Assembly: GCF_009014635.1 (NCBI RefSeq)
Contig: NZ_BKCF01000001.1
Coordinates: 496,001 to 560,000 of the forward strand
DNA from: Patiriisocius marinistellae
GTDB lineage: Bacteria > Bacteroidota > Bacteroidia > Flavobacteriales > Flavobacteriaceae
DNA length: 64,000 nucleotides
Reading direction: 5' to 3'
In this document: in pieces, positions 1-9,455 of the stretch
How the letters are laid out: every line of letters starts with the position of its first letter
Position numbering within the stretch: the first letter of the stretch is position 1
Made by a program: the position numbers and the translations under genes
The notes under the pieces: generated by a model
What the model was told of the DNA's origin: nothing
Seen by the model: only the letters and a program-made list of their open reading frames with translations
Databases searched by the model: none

Positions 1-868
1 TTGCTGAGGGAGAATTAAAAAAACGAATATTATTAACATCTTCTTTAAATTCTTTGCGAGGACTAAAAGTATAACTGCCAAATAGATTTAACCAGTTGTT
101 TTTGTAAAAATGAGATGTCCCTAATCGATATTTTGCAAAAACGCCTTGTTCGTATGTACCGTTAACAGCACCTTTATAGCCTATTGAAACTGCACGCGAA
201 GTTTTAATGTCAACGACAATGCCAGCCTCAGCATCATACTTTGCTCCAGGACTAGTAATAACTTCTACGGCTTTAATAGCAGAAGCATCTGTGCTCTGGA
301 GTAAAGAATTTATTTCGCTCGTTGAAAGATACACACGCTTGCCATTTATATAAATAACAGGTGTTTTTCCTTTCACCGAAATTCCAGTTTCGCTCACAAG
401 AACGCCAGGCGTTTTTTGCAAAATATCAAGCGTGCTTCCAGTTGCGATAGATGTATTTTCAACATTGAAAATTAATTTTCCGGGCTCTTTTTTAATCGTT
501 GGTCTTTTAGCAACGACCACTGTTTCATCAAGTGTTTCAATGCTTTCTTTTAATCTTATACTACCAAGGTCTTCATTTGCAGAAAGTTCAATTATTTGAG
601 AAGTTGTGGTGTATCCTAAAAAGCTTATTTGAACAGTGTATCTCTTCGGAAATAAACCTTCGATTATAAAGTTTCCAGAGTCATCAGTAATTGTATTTGC
701 TACAAGTACGGTTTCAAGATCTTCGGAGTCTTCCGCATTGTTTTCTAATATAGATATTGTGGCAAATGAGATAGCATTATTTGCCTCGTCGGTAATGTTT
801 CCGTTAATTGAAAATTCTTGTGCGTAACTAAAAGCAGTAAAGAAGAAAAAAAAAATTAATTTATTCAT
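1..868 (-). CDS. TonB-dependent receptor-like outer membrane protein, N-terminal part
   Basis: This is the N-terminal 289 codons of an outer membrane receptor; the 3' part lies beyond the window start. Reading from the ATG at 868, a signal peptide (MNKLIFFFFF...SYAQ) is followed by a carboxypeptidase-regulatory-like beta domain (about residues 18-95). A plug-like region follows, with the TETVVVAKRP type junction, an LQKTPGV motif, a YINGKRV motif and TSPGAKYDAE. This arrangement is typical of the outer membrane beta-barrel family of TonB-linked receptors in Bacteroidota. The substrate cannot be told from the visible part. No susC/susD-type neighbour is visible on this side. Confidence 0.85.
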   Translation of the reverse strand, partial: MNKLIFFFFFTAFSYAQEFSINGNITDEANNAISFATISILENNAEDSEDLETVLVANTITDDSGNFIIEGLFPKRYTVQISFLGYTTTSQIIELSANEDLGSIRLKESIETLDETVVVAKRPTIKKEPGKLIFNVENTSIATGSTLDILQKTPGVLVSETGISVKGKTPVIYINGKRVYLSTSEINSLLQSTDASAIKAVEVITSPGAKYDAEAGIVVDIKTSRAVSIGYKGAVNGTYEQGVFAKYRLGTSHFYKNNWLNLFGSYTFSPRKEFKEDVNNIRFFNSPSA

Positions 869-1060
869 GCGTAATAATAATTGACACAAGGGGTCAATGG
901 TTAGGTTTTGTTCTCAATTTTAAAACGATAGGGGAAAGAACGTGAGGTTCATATCATTACAACTGTGAAACAAATATGTAATTTTTTAATTAAATATTTG
1001 TTAGCGAGATTAAAAATTCGATGAACGGACTTTAATATGCATAAACAGTGGTTTTTAGCG

Positions 1061-1068
1061 TATATTTG
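1061..1068 (+). promoter_or_regulatory. Candidate -7 element TATATTTG upstream of lepA
   Basis: TATATTTG matches the Bacteroidota -7 consensus TAnnTTTG and lies 84 bases before the lepA ATG. No clear TTG -33 box is present at the usual spacing, so this rests on the -7 box alone. Confidence 0.5.
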
Positions 1069-1151
1069 TAGCCAATATAGCAGCTTTTTGTAGTTGCTTG
1101 AATATCAAGACTTAGATTAATTAATAGATACCCACCATTGTGGGAATGAGG

Positions 1152-2948
1152 ATGAAGCATATACGTAACTTTTGCATAATTGCACACATTGATCACGGTA
1201 AGAGTACACTAGCAGACCGCTTATTAGGAGCAACGGGGGCAGTTACAGAGCGTGAATCAAAAGCGCAATTATTAGATAGTATGGACCTAGAGCGTGAGCG
1301 CGGAATTACCATAAAAAGCCATGCAATTCAAATGTCATACACTTACAAAGGGGAGGAGTATATTTTAAATTTGATTGATACACCGGGTCACGTTGATTTT
1401 TCTTACGAGGTATCACGTTCTATTGCAGCCTGCGAAGGTGCATTGCTTGTTGTGGATGCCGCACAAAGTATTCAAGCACAAACAATTTCAAACCTGTATT
1501 TAGCTTTAGAAAATGATTTAGAAATTATTCCTGTTTTAAATAAGGTTGATTTGCCTTCAGCAAACCCAGAAGAAGTAACAGATGATATTGTAGATCTTTT
1601 AGGGTGTGATGCTGACGAAGTTATTCCTGCAAGTGCAAAAACAGGTTTAGGAATTACTGAAATTCTAGATGCTATTATTGAGCGTGTTCCTGCACCTAAA
1701 GGAGTTGCAGATGAATCTTTGCAGGCGTTGATTTTTGATTCGGTTTACAACCCATTTAGAGGTGTTGAAACGTATTTTAGAGTGCTAAATGGAGAGATAC
1801 GTAAAGGTCAACATATAAAATTTATGGCTACGGGTAAAACCTATTATGCTGACGAAGTAGGAACATTAAACCTTACTCAAACCCCTAAACAAGTCATTAA
1901 AACAGGTGACGTAGGGTATTTAATTACTGGAATTAAAGAGGCAAAAGAAGTAAAGGTAGGAGATACAATTACTGATGCAAAAAGCCCAACAACAAATATG
2001 ATTGAGGGCTTTGAGGATGTAAAGCCTATGGTATTTGCTGGAATTTACCCTGTAGATACAGAAGATTATGAAGAGCTTAGAGCATCCATGGAAAAACTGC
2101 AGTTAAATGATGCTTCATTAGTATTTGTGCCAGAAAGTTCGGCAGCACTTGGTTTTGGATTTCGTTGCGGATTTTTAGGAATGCTACACTTGGAGATTAT
2201 TCAAGAACGCTTAGAACGTGAATTTGACATGACGGTAATTACAACTGTGCCTAACGTATCTTACAATGCATATACAAACAGAGAACCAGATATTAAGTTG
2301 CTTGTAAATAACCCTAGTGACTTACCAGAACCTTCTAGTCTTAACCGCATGGAGGAACCTTATATAAAAGCAACAATTATCACAAAAGCAGACTTTGTGG
2401 GGTCTGTAATGTCTTTATGTATTGAAAAGCGTGGTCAGATTACTAATCAAACGTATTTAACAACAGAGCGTGTTGAGTTAACATTTGACATGCCACTTGC
2501 TGAAATTGTTTTTGATTTTTACGACCGATTAAAAACAGTTTCAAAAGGATATGCATCTTTTGATTACGCACCTATTGGGATGCGAGAGTCAAAACTTGTA
2601 AAAGTGGATGTTCTCCTTAACGGAAATGTTGTAGACGCATTATCTGCATTATTGCATCAAGATAATGCTTATGATATAGGGAAGAAAATGTGCGAAAAAT
2701 TGCGCCAACTAATCCCGAGACAACAATTTGATATTCCAATACAGGCAGCGATTGGAGCAAAAATAATTTCGCGAGAAACGGTAAAGGCACTTCGTAAGGA
2801 TGTAACAGCAAAATGTTACGGTGGAGATATTTCTAGAAAGCGAAAACTACTAGAAAAGCAGAAAAAAGGAAAAAAACGTATGCGCCAAGTGGGTAACGTA
2901 GAAATTCCGCAAGAAGCTTTTATGGCGGTGTTAAAGTTGAATGATTAA
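1152..2948 (+). CDS. lepA: Elongation factor 4 (LepA) GTPase
   Basis: Ribosome-associated translational GTPase (EF4). The G1 motif AHIDHGKST is at residues 11-19, followed by the G3 DTPGH and G4 NKVD motifs, EF-G-like domains II, III and V, and the LepA-specific lysine-rich C-terminal domain with [13 protein letters not shown] choose the ATG at 1152 (MKHIRNF), which gives 598 residues, the usual family length. A GTG at 1140 and an ATG at 1146 are in frame, but they add residues that the family lacks. It is transcribed alone and ends in a strong palindromic terminator. Confidence 0.97.
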   Translation: MKHIRNFCIIAHIDHGKSTLADRLLGATGAVTERESKAQLLDSMDLERERGITIKSHAIQMSYTYKGEEYILNLIDTPGHVDFSYEVSRSIAACEGALLVVDAAQSIQAQTISNLYLALENDLEIIPVLNKVDLPSANPEEVTDDIVDLLGCDADEVIPASAKTGLGITEILDAIIERVPAPKGVADESLQALIFDSVYNPFRGVETYFRVLNGEIRKGQHIKFMATGKTYYADEVGTLNLTQTPKQVIKTGDVGYLITGIKEAKEVKVGDTITDAKSPTTNMIEGFEDVKPMVFAGIYPVDTEDYEELRASMEKLQLNDASLVFVPESSAALGFGFRCGFLGMLHLEIIQERLEREFDMTVITTVPNVSYNAYTNREPDIKLLVNNPSDLPEPSSLNRMEEPYIKATIITKADFVGSVMSLCIEKRGQITNQTYLTTERVELTFDMPLAEIVFDFYDRLKTVSKGYASFDYAPIGMRESKLVKVDVLLNGNVVDALSALLHQDNAYDIGKKMCEKLRQLIPRQQFDIPIQAAIGAKIISRETVKALRKDVTAKCYGGDISRKRKLLEKQKKGKKRMRQVGNVEIPQEAFMAVLKLND

Positions 2949-2957
2949 GACACTAAA

Positions 2958-3001
2958 TATAGATAAAAAGCGACTCAAATTTGAGTCGCTTTTTATCTAT
3001 A
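2958..3001. terminator. 44-bp perfect palindrome, bidirectional terminator
   Basis: Two perfectly complementary 22-base arms meet with no spacer. The centre is GCGACTCAAATTTGAGTCGC, flanked by A5 and T5 tracts. It separates lepA (+) from the convergent small lipoprotein gene (-), so it can terminate both transcripts. Confidence 0.85.
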
Positions 3002-3028
3002 ATCTATACTTTGAGAAGCATTTAAATT

Positions 3029-3262
3029 TTAATCTCCCCCACAATCTGCTCCAGCAGCAACAAGTCCGTCAAGGTACAGTGCGTATTGAGTTCCTGTATT
3101 TTCTCCATTGACTGAGGCATTTCCATTACTTTCTTCGCAGACTAAAAACTCGATAGTTTGTTCAGAGTTACACGTAATACATGTTTTTGAGTCATCGCTT
3201 CCGCAAGAAGAAATTAATAGCGAGGTAATCGTTAATGTGAATAAGACAATGTGTTTTTTCAT
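3029..3262 (-). CDS. Small hypothetical lipoprotein
   Basis: A 77-residue protein with a lipoprotein signal: MKKHIVLF, a hydrophobic core, then the lipobox LISSC with Cys20 predicted to be lipidated. The mature part is short and contains several cysteines (CITC, VCEE, DCGG), ending in GADCGGD. No domain is recognised. It is probably anchored in the envelope. The gene converges on lepA through the palindrome at 2958-3001. Confidence 0.65.
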   Translation of the reverse strand: MKKHIVLFTLTITSLLISSCGSDDSKTCITCNSEQTIEFLVCEESNGNASVNGENTGTQYALYLDGLVAAGADCGGD

Positions 3263-3306
3263 AAGGTTACATTTCCGTAGTAAAACGATAGAAAAATAGT
3301 TTTATT

Positions 3307-5241
3307 TTAATTTTCTAAAGCGGGAACTTCGTCCATTTTAGCGATAACAATATCTTCAAAATCCATTGGTTTTCCTAGGTAGGCAATGATAGAGTCATTT
3401 TCTATTTCAATTTCTTGTAAGTTATCAATTAGTTGTACTTCGCCTTCTGGATTTTTGAAAAATAAGGGAATTGCATCCTTATTCTCATTAATTAAACCAA
3501 GAATTTTATCAAACATTTCTTGACTATGAACTTCAATTTCTTGAATTGATGGAAACTCTTGTGCTACTTCAACAAAACGAATATAGTCATGAGTTTTACA
3601 AAAAATCTCCCCTTTATTAATTCTTGTCTTATCTTTTAATTCTACAGAAGTAATTAATCTAAAGGTTCCATTTTCACCAAATCGTTTTCCAAATCTATTG
3701 ATAGCCTGTCTATTTATCTCATCACTACCGGTCATTGCTAATAGATAACCTACATCACTTAATTCAATGTTATCACTTAAATCATCATTATAGATGTTTG
3801 CATTGATAGCGTCTATTCCTAATTCTTTTGCTTTTTCAATGTTGCTCCTATTACTATCAACTAATACTACATGTCTGTTATTTTTTTGAAGATACGCAGC
3901 AATGAGTCTTGATACTCGTGACCCACCAACAATCATAATACCTTCAGATTTTTTGAGGAAAACCCCAAGTAAGGAAGCTACCAATCTTGCCGTTGTAGCA
4001 TTTAAAAGAACCGTTACTAATACTAATCCAAAAACTAACGGAGTAATATATTCTGCTCCAGGAACACCCATCTCTACAAGCTTTGTTCCAAAAAGAGACG
4101 CGATACCTGCGGCAACTATACCACGAGGCCCAACCCAGCTAATAAATAATTTTTCATTAATGCTTAAACCAGAATTTGTAGTGCTTAAAAAGACGCCAAT
4201 GGGTCGTACTACAAAAATAATTATTGCAAATAAGACAGCGGTTTTCCAATTATAAATTAGTAATAAATCATCAATACTAATATTTGCAGAGAGCAAGATA
4301 AACAGAATTGAAATTAATAGAACACTAAGAGATTCCTTGAAGTAAAGAAGTTCTTTTAAGTTGGGTAGATCACTATTTCCTAAATACATACCCATTACTA
4401 CAACGGCAAGTAATCCAGATTCATGTGCGAATAAATCACTCAATACAAATATTAAAAGAACTAATGATAAAGAAGCAACATTTAATAAATAATGCGGTAT
4501 TACTTTTCTCTTAACGGCATGATACATTGCAAAGCCACCAGCTAACCCAAAGGCAAAACCGATTACAATAATTTTTCCAAATTCAAGCAGTGCATGTTTT
4601 GTATAACTCCCGCCTGCATCATGACCGTCTGCAGCCCCAGCTGCGTCAATTGCTCCAGCTCCAGCGTCAATAACTTCTACAGGAACATTTACACTTATAA
4701 AGCCAAAGACCAATACCGCGACTAAAGCACCAATGGGGTCAATTAAAATACCCTCCCACTTAAGTACTGCAGATATATCTTTACGCAATGGAATATTCCT
4801 CAAAATAGGTGTAATCACTGTAGGCCCAGTAACAATTATCAATCCTGAGAATAGAAATGAAATTTGCCAATCTAACCCAAAGAAATAATGAGCCGCAACT
4901 CCAGCACCAAAAAACGTAACGATTGAGCCTAAGCTAATTAATTTTCCTATTACGCCTCCCACTTTTTTAATTTCGCCCATTTTGAGTGTCAAACCTCCTT
5001 CAAAAAGAATAATACCTATAGCAAGCGAAACAAAATAAAATAAACTCTCACCTGGGAAAAACCCTTTTTCGGTATTCCAAATGGGTTGAATCCACTGCGT
5101 TCCATCCTCAGAGTAAAAAGTAGATAAAGGCCCTACGGCAAGTCCAATTAAAATAAGAGGTAAAATTGCGGGAATTTTAAATTTCCAAGCAATCCATTGT
5201 GCAAATATTCCTAAAATAATAATTCCTGCGAGTTCTAACAT
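3307..5241 (-). CDS. CPA1-type cation:proton antiporter with TrkA-N domain
   Basis: A 644-residue inner membrane protein. About 12 hydrophobic segments fill residues 1-410 (Na+/H+ exchanger fold), including the paired GPTVITPIL and EGILIDPIGAL helices that match the ion-binding core of NhaP-type exchangers. A Rossmann TrkA-N domain follows from about residue 425 (IMIVGGSRVSRL, then an acidic VVLVDSN at the end of strand 2), suggesting NAD(H) or nucleotide gating. It probably exchanges Na+ or K+ for H+. A glycine/alanine-rich insertion (DAGAGAIDAAGAADGHDAGG) sits in a loop near residue 200. It is transcribed alone, divergently from the usp gene. Confidence 0.88.
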   Translation of the reverse strand: MLELAGIIILGIFAQWIAWKFKIPAILPLILIGLAVGPLSTFYSEDGTQWIQPIWNTEKGFFPGESLFYFVSLAIGIILFEGGLTLKMGEIKKVGGVIGKLISLGSIVTFFGAGVAAHYFFGLDWQISFLFSGLIIVTGPTVITPILRNIPLRKDISAVLKWEGILIDPIGALVAVLVFGFISVNVPVEVIDAGAGAIDAAGAADGHDAGGSYTKHALLEFGKIIVIGFAFGLAGGFAMYHAVKRKVIPHYLLNVASLSLVLLIFVLSDLFAHESGLLAVVVMGMYLGNSDLPNLKELLYFKESLSVLLISILFILLSANISIDDLLLIYNWKTAVLFAIIIFVVRPIGVFLSTTNSGLSINEKLFISWVGPRGIVAAGIASLFGTKLVEMGVPGAEYITPLVFGLVLVTVLLNATTARLVASLLGVFLKKSEGIMIVGGSRVSRLIAAYLQKNNRHVVLVDSNRSNIEKAKELGIDAINANIYNDDLSDNIELSDVGYLLAMTGSDEINRQAINRFGKRFGENGTFRLITSVELKDKTRINKGEIFCKTHDYIRFVEVAQEFPSIQEIEVHSQEMFDKILGLINENKDAIPLFFKNPEGEVQLIDNLQEIEIENDSIIAYLGKPMDFEDIVIAKMDEVPALEN

Positions 5242-5479
5242 ACTTGATGGTTTGTTCTATTTTGAATGTAAATACCTGTATAAAGCTGTATTAATTAAGC
5301 GGTGACGAAAATATAAATATAACGTATCTAGCGGAAATAATTAATAAATAATTAACCTCACATTCATATTTTTAAAGACAATCTCGCTTTCGCGGAAATT
5401 TTAATCACATGAAAATACCGTATAAATTTTACAAATTTTAAAAAAATACTATCTTACGCTCCTTACTTAAAAATCCCCT

Positions 5480-6325
5480 TTGGAGTATAAAAAATTTCAG
5501 ACAATAGGAATAGGTGTAACCTTTTCTCCCAATCTCAAAGCAAATATTTATGAGGCATCAAGGCTTGCTATGCTTTTTGGATCAAAATTACTACTTATCC
5601 ATGTAGGTAACTTTTCCGAAGAGAAAAGAGCAAAGTTTGAAACTATTTTACAGCCATTTATTATTGATGGCTTAGATGCCAAAATTGTTTTTCAACCAGG
5701 AAACCCAGTTGAAGCTATACTAGAAGCTGTTTCAAGAAATAATATTGATCTATTGATTTTAGGGGCATTACAAAGAGAAAATTTTTTAAAATACTATGTA
5801 GGTTCTATTGCGAGAAAAATTACAAGAAAAGCAACTTGCTCTATTATGTTGCTAATTAATCCATCTATAGAAAGGATTGTTTGTAAGCATATTGTAGTTA
5901 ACGGCCTAGAAGACGTTAAAACTCAAAAAACCATTGCAAATGCCTTTTTTGTAGGCCATGCATTAAAGAGCGAAAAAATTACTATTGTAGAGGAAATTTC
6001 GCACGATGAGGTGGGCACGGTTGAAGATACAAAGACATTAAGAAAGACAAATCTTTTAAAAGAACGTTTGCGAAGAAGGGAAGATACTCGTGTTCAAAAA
6101 ATTTTAGCACAACTTCCAGAGCACCACAAAGAAAAAATAAAGATAGCAACGCAACCCATTTTTGGTAAACGTGGTTATTCTATTGGTCATTATGCAAAGG
6201 TTGTACGAGCAGATTTATTAATAATGAATGCTGCAACAAAAGGAAATTTTTTGGATAGATTATTTCCACATGATATTGAGCATATATTAACTGAGTTACC
6301 CACAGATGTATTAATTATTCAATGA
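5480..6325 (+). CDS. Tandem UspA-domain universal stress protein
   Basis: A 281-residue cytoplasmic protein with two UspA-like halves. The first half begins at beta strand IGIGVTFSP and has the LLILGALQ strand followed by KYYVGSIARKITRKA, the region that in ATP-binding Usps holds the phosphate loop. The second half ends LLIMNAATKG...LPTDVLIIQ. The start is the TTG at 5480: an in-frame TAA lies 10 bases upstream and the first Usp strand begins a few residues in. It overlaps the next gene by an ATGA, so the two are translationally coupled. The partner suggests a role in regulating or sensing anion transport. Confidence 0.82.
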   Translation: MEYKKFQTIGIGVTFSPNLKANIYEASRLAMLFGSKLLLIHVGNFSEEKRAKFETILQPFIIDGLDAKIVFQPGNPVEAILEAVSRNNIDLLILGALQRENFLKYYVGSIARKITRKATCSIMLLINPSIERIVCKHIVVNGLEDVKTQKTIANAFFVGHALKSEKITIVEEISHDEVGTVEDTKTLRKTNLLKERLRRREDTRVQKILAQLPEHHKEKIKIATQPIFGKRGYSIGHYAKVVRADLLIMNAATKGNFLDRLFPHDIEHILTELPTDVLIIQ

Positions 6326-8544
6326 GCCCAAAACGGAACAACATATCTAGCTTTATTGCAAAACTACCACATAACCTCTTTTCAGGTTTTGTAGTAAGTT
6401 TAATTGCACTCCCTCTAGGTTTAGGGCTTGCTATGGCTAGTGAGGCTCCTCCTATTTCGGGAATTATTGCTGCTGTTGTGGGAGGTATAATGGTATCAAT
6501 TTTAGGGGGCAGTCATGTTACTATTTCAGGTCCGGGGAATGGATTAGTAGGCGTTTTATTAGTTGCCATAACTACATTAGGTATTGAGGGCGCATATGCT
6601 GCAATAATTTGTTCAGGAGTACTATTAATGTTACTAGGTTTTTTGAAAATGGGAAAGCTGGCAGACTTTTTTCCTTCATCTGCAATACAAGGAATGCTTG
6701 CGGCAATCGGTCTTATTATTTTAGGAAAACAGTTTCATATTATGTTAGGGAATAAACTATCACTTGATGGTAGTTTTGATTATTTGTTAGAAATGCCAAA
6801 CACAATTATTGGTGTTTTTAAGTACACAGAACCAGGTTTAACATTTGCTGCAATTGCAGGAGTGAGCTCTTTGGCAATTATGGTGCTTTATTCAAAAATT
6901 AGAAATAAATTTTTGCAATTAGTTCCTGCACCTATGTGGATTGTTTTAATTGCAATTGGTATTAGTTATTATTACGAGTTAGTACTTCAACAACCTAATC
7001 CTGTGAGTCCTCAATATATGATTCAAGGGATTCCATCTGCGACTCAAATTGTAGAAGAAATTCCTACTCCTAGTTTTAGTGGTATAGGGAGTTTAGCTTT
7101 TTGGACTAGTGTTTTTGCTCTTACATTAGTTGCTAGTATTGAATCTCTACTAAGTATTAAAGCCGTTGATAAACTAGATCCACAAAAAAGAAGAAGTAAT
7201 GTAAATAAAGATTTAAAAGCATTAGGACTTGCAACAATTGGAAGTGGCTTTTTGGGTGGATTAAATGTTGTTACCGTGATTGCAAGGAGTTCTGTTAATG
7301 TAAATAATGGAGCAAGTAATAGAAGTTCAAATTTTGCACATGCTAGCTTTTTAGTCATATTTATTGTTCTTTTTAGCACGCAATTGACCCGCATTCCATT
7401 GCCAGCTTTAATGGCAATTTTAGTCTATACAGGGTATAAACTAGCCTCCCCAAGAATAGTGAGTAAAATATTTTCAGTGGGTAAGGAGCAGTTGCTTATA
7501 TTTTTTACAACGCTATTTTTCACATTGTTTATAGATATAATTACAGGGATTGTTGCAGGGGTTGTAATTACATTTTTAATTCATATTGCGATTAATAAAA
7601 GTGTTTCTATTTTTTTCCGAAATGTATTAAAACCAAATGTTCTCATGTTTCAAGAAAAAGAAACTGGTGTTTATTATATAAGTGTAAAGCATTTTTGCAC
7701 TTTTTTAAATTTTTATAAACTAAAGCAGAAATTAGAAGACATTCCTGAAGATAAAGACGTTGTATTAGATTTCTCCATGTGTCAATTTGTTGATCACACT
7801 GTTATGGAAAACTTGAGTGGCTACCAAGAAATTTTTACTAAGAGAGACGGCCATTTTGAAGTGATAGGGTTAGACCTTCACGGCACAGATAGTGAGCATC
7901 CTTTTGCGCTTCGTAGGCTCATTCCAGGGTTGAGCAAAAGAGGAAACGCACTTACAAAACGCCAACTAACACTTTTTGAAATAGCCAAAGATTTTTCTTT
8001 AGAATATGAATCAGAAAGAACAACAGATACTCATTTTTTAGATTCTTTTAGATATTTTAGAACTAAAAAGATTGAAGGAATTTACAATAGAATATTTAAT
8101 TCAGAAAAATCATTCAGGCTTTTTGATATCAACTTTTCAGAAGGAGAATTTATTGCAAAGGAAGATGTAAAAACAACAATGCTCTACGTTAAATTAAATG
8201 CCTCAATCCCAAAGTTTACTTTGGATAGAGAAGGGTTTATCGAAAAAATGGGGCACTTGGCTGGTTTTCATGATATTAATATTGATAAACACCCATTATT
8301 TTCAAAACATTTTTATCTCGTTGGTCCTGATAAATATGCAATAGCAGCCTTTTTTGATGATAATTTAATAAGGTTTTTAGAGTGTAATCCATACTATCAT
8401 ATTGAAAGTAATGGCTCAAGCTTATTAATTTTTAGTAAAGAACGTGTTGCAGGAATTAAAGAGGTTATTGCATTAAGTGATTTTGGTAAGCGACTAAGAG
8501 AAGTATTAGAAATTGAAGTAAATGAAATTGCATTACAAAATTGA
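6322..8544 (+). CDS. SulP-family anion transporter with STAS and an extra C-terminal domain
   Basis: A 740-residue transporter. The N-terminal 430 residues have the SulP pattern: FSGFVVSLIALPLGLGLA, then GSHVTISGPGNGLVG and the helix 8-10 region ending LVYTGYKLASP. A STAS-like domain follows (about 455-535; VVLDFSMCQFVDHTVMENL). About 180 further residues follow that are not part of a standard SulP protein. The substrate may be bicarbonate or sulfate; the sequence does not decide. The ATG overlaps the stop of the Usp gene upstream. The TGA stop lies inside the 5' arm of the terminator. Confidence 0.87.
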   Translation: MSPKRNNISSFIAKLPHNLFSGFVVSLIALPLGLGLAMASEAPPISGIIAAVVGGIMVSILGGSHVTISGPGNGLVGVLLVAITTLGIEGAYAAIICSGVLLMLLGFLKMGKLADFFPSSAIQGMLAAIGLIILGKQFHIMLGNKLSLDGSFDYLLEMPNTIIGVFKYTEPGLTFAAIAGVSSLAIMVLYSKIRNKFLQLVPAPMWIVLIAIGISYYYELVLQQPNPVSPQYMIQGIPSATQIVEEIPTPSFSGIGSLAFWTSVFALTLVASIESLLSIKAVDKLDPQKRRSNVNKDLKALGLATIGSGFLGGLNVVTVIARSSVNVNNGASNRSSNFAHASFLVIFIVLFSTQLTRIPLPALMAILVYTGYKLASPRIVSKIFSVGKEQLLIFFTTLFFTLFIDIITGIVAGVVITFLIHIAINKSVSIFFRNVLKPNVLMFQEKETGVYYISVKHFCTFLNFYKLKQKLEDIPEDKDVVLDFSMCQFVDHTVMENLSGYQEIFTKRDGHFEVIGLDLHGTDSEHPFALRRLIPGLSKRGNALTKRQLTLFEIAKDFSLEYESERTTDTHFLDSFRYFRTKKIEGIYNRIFNSEKSFRLFDINFSEGEFIAKEDVKTTMLYVKLNASIPKFTLDREGFIEKMGHLAGFHDINIDKHPLFSKHFYLVGPDKYAIAAFFDDNLIRFLECNPYYHIESNGSSLLIFSKERVAGIKEVIALSDFGKRLREVLEIEVNEIALQN

Positions 8545-8581
8545 TACAAAACACATATTATTAATCCGTGTTTTGTATCAA
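8541..8581. terminator. Bidirectional hairpin terminator overlapping the SulP stop codon
   Basis: Fourteen-base complementary arms (TTGATACAAAACAC at 8541-8554 and its complement at 8568-8581) enclose a 13-base AT-rich loop. It lies between the convergent SulP and peroxidase genes. The SulP TGA at 8542-8544 is inside the left arm. Confidence 0.7.
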
Positions 8582-8596
8582 TTTTCTTTTAATTTT

Positions 8597-9187
8597 TTAA
8601 ACATGCTTTCCTTTCTCCCAACCATTTTTCCCAAGATATTGATCTGCACTTTCAACAGCTCCATCTTCAATAGAGGTTCCCATTGAGTCATTCCATCTAT
8701 TTAGGTATCCAAATAGAGAAATAACACCTAACATTTCAACAATTTCTCCTTCATCCCAGTGCTCATATAAGCGTGTTTTTATTTCTTCATCAACACCATT
8801 AGGAACTTGAGAGGCTTGCAATGAAAAATCAAGAGCAGCACGTTCTGCTTCGTTAAATGCAGGGTGAGTGCGATATTCCCAGATGTTATCTAATTGTTCT
8901 TGCTCTGCGCCATAACGCTCTGCAGCTCTAATGGCATGTGCTTGGCAATAACGGCATCCAGTTGCATTACTGCTAACCCAAGCAATCATTCTTTTTAAAG
9001 CACTAGTCACCCTTCCTTCATTTGCCATTACCGCTTTATTAAGATTGATGAATGCACGACTAATTGCTGGTCTGCGTTGCATTGTCAAAACACTATTAGG
9101 GCAAAACCCAAGTGTTTCATTAAAGAATTGGGCAAGTTCTTTTGTGTCTTTATCGTGGTTAGAATCAAGCGGTGTAACTAAAGGCAT
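8597..9187 (-). CDS. Carboxymuconolactone decarboxylase/AhpD-like peroxidase-related protein
   Basis: A 196-residue protein of the AhpD/CMD all-helical fold. The core has the redox motif SNATGCRYCQAHAI (CxxC with a following His, near residues 77-84), which in AhpD relatives performs alkylhydroperoxide reduction. The trailing segment (FNEAERAALDFSL, then LGVISLFGYLNRWNDSMG) matches the peroxidase-related subfamily. It is probably cytoplasmic with thiol-dependent peroxidase activity; the electron donor is unknown. It is transcribed singly. Confidence 0.85.
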   Translation of the reverse strand: MPLVTPLDSNHDKDTKELAQFFNETLGFCPNSVLTMQRRPAISRAFINLNKAVMANEGRVTSALKRMIAWVSSNATGCRYCQAHAIRAAERYGAEQEQLDNIWEYRTHPAFNEAERAALDFSLQASQVPNGVDEEIKTRLYEHWDEGEIVEMLGVISLFGYLNRWNDSMGTSIEDGAVESADQYLGKNGWEKGKHV

Positions 9188-9455
9188 ATAAATAAGTTTT
9201 TATGATTTTTATAATTTCGAAAATACACATTACTCGTTTGAGATATCAATAGTTTTATAAAAAAATGATGCTTGAAGCTTTTTAAAAGCACAATGAGTTT
9301 CTTAAATTATCTTTGACTACAAGAATTGTAAAGTATATATTTACTTTTTTAAGTCTAAATGATAAGCAAACTCTAGTTACATTAGGTATTAGATTCCTAA
9401 AATAGTTTTTCTATTCTTTGAAATTTGGTTTTTGTTTTTTATACTTTTCCTTTCT

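Noticed and set aside
3902-4255. 117-codon plus-strand frame within the antiporter
   Set aside because: It lies opposite the membrane part of a clear transporter gene and has no recognisable domain.
8541-8581. Regulatory palindrome at the SulP stop codon
   Set aside because: Arms, T-rich flank and convergent genes fit a plain terminator.
9432-9455. TTG start for recJ
   Set aside because: The ATG at 9456 gives the usual MRWN opening; the extra residues are not typical.
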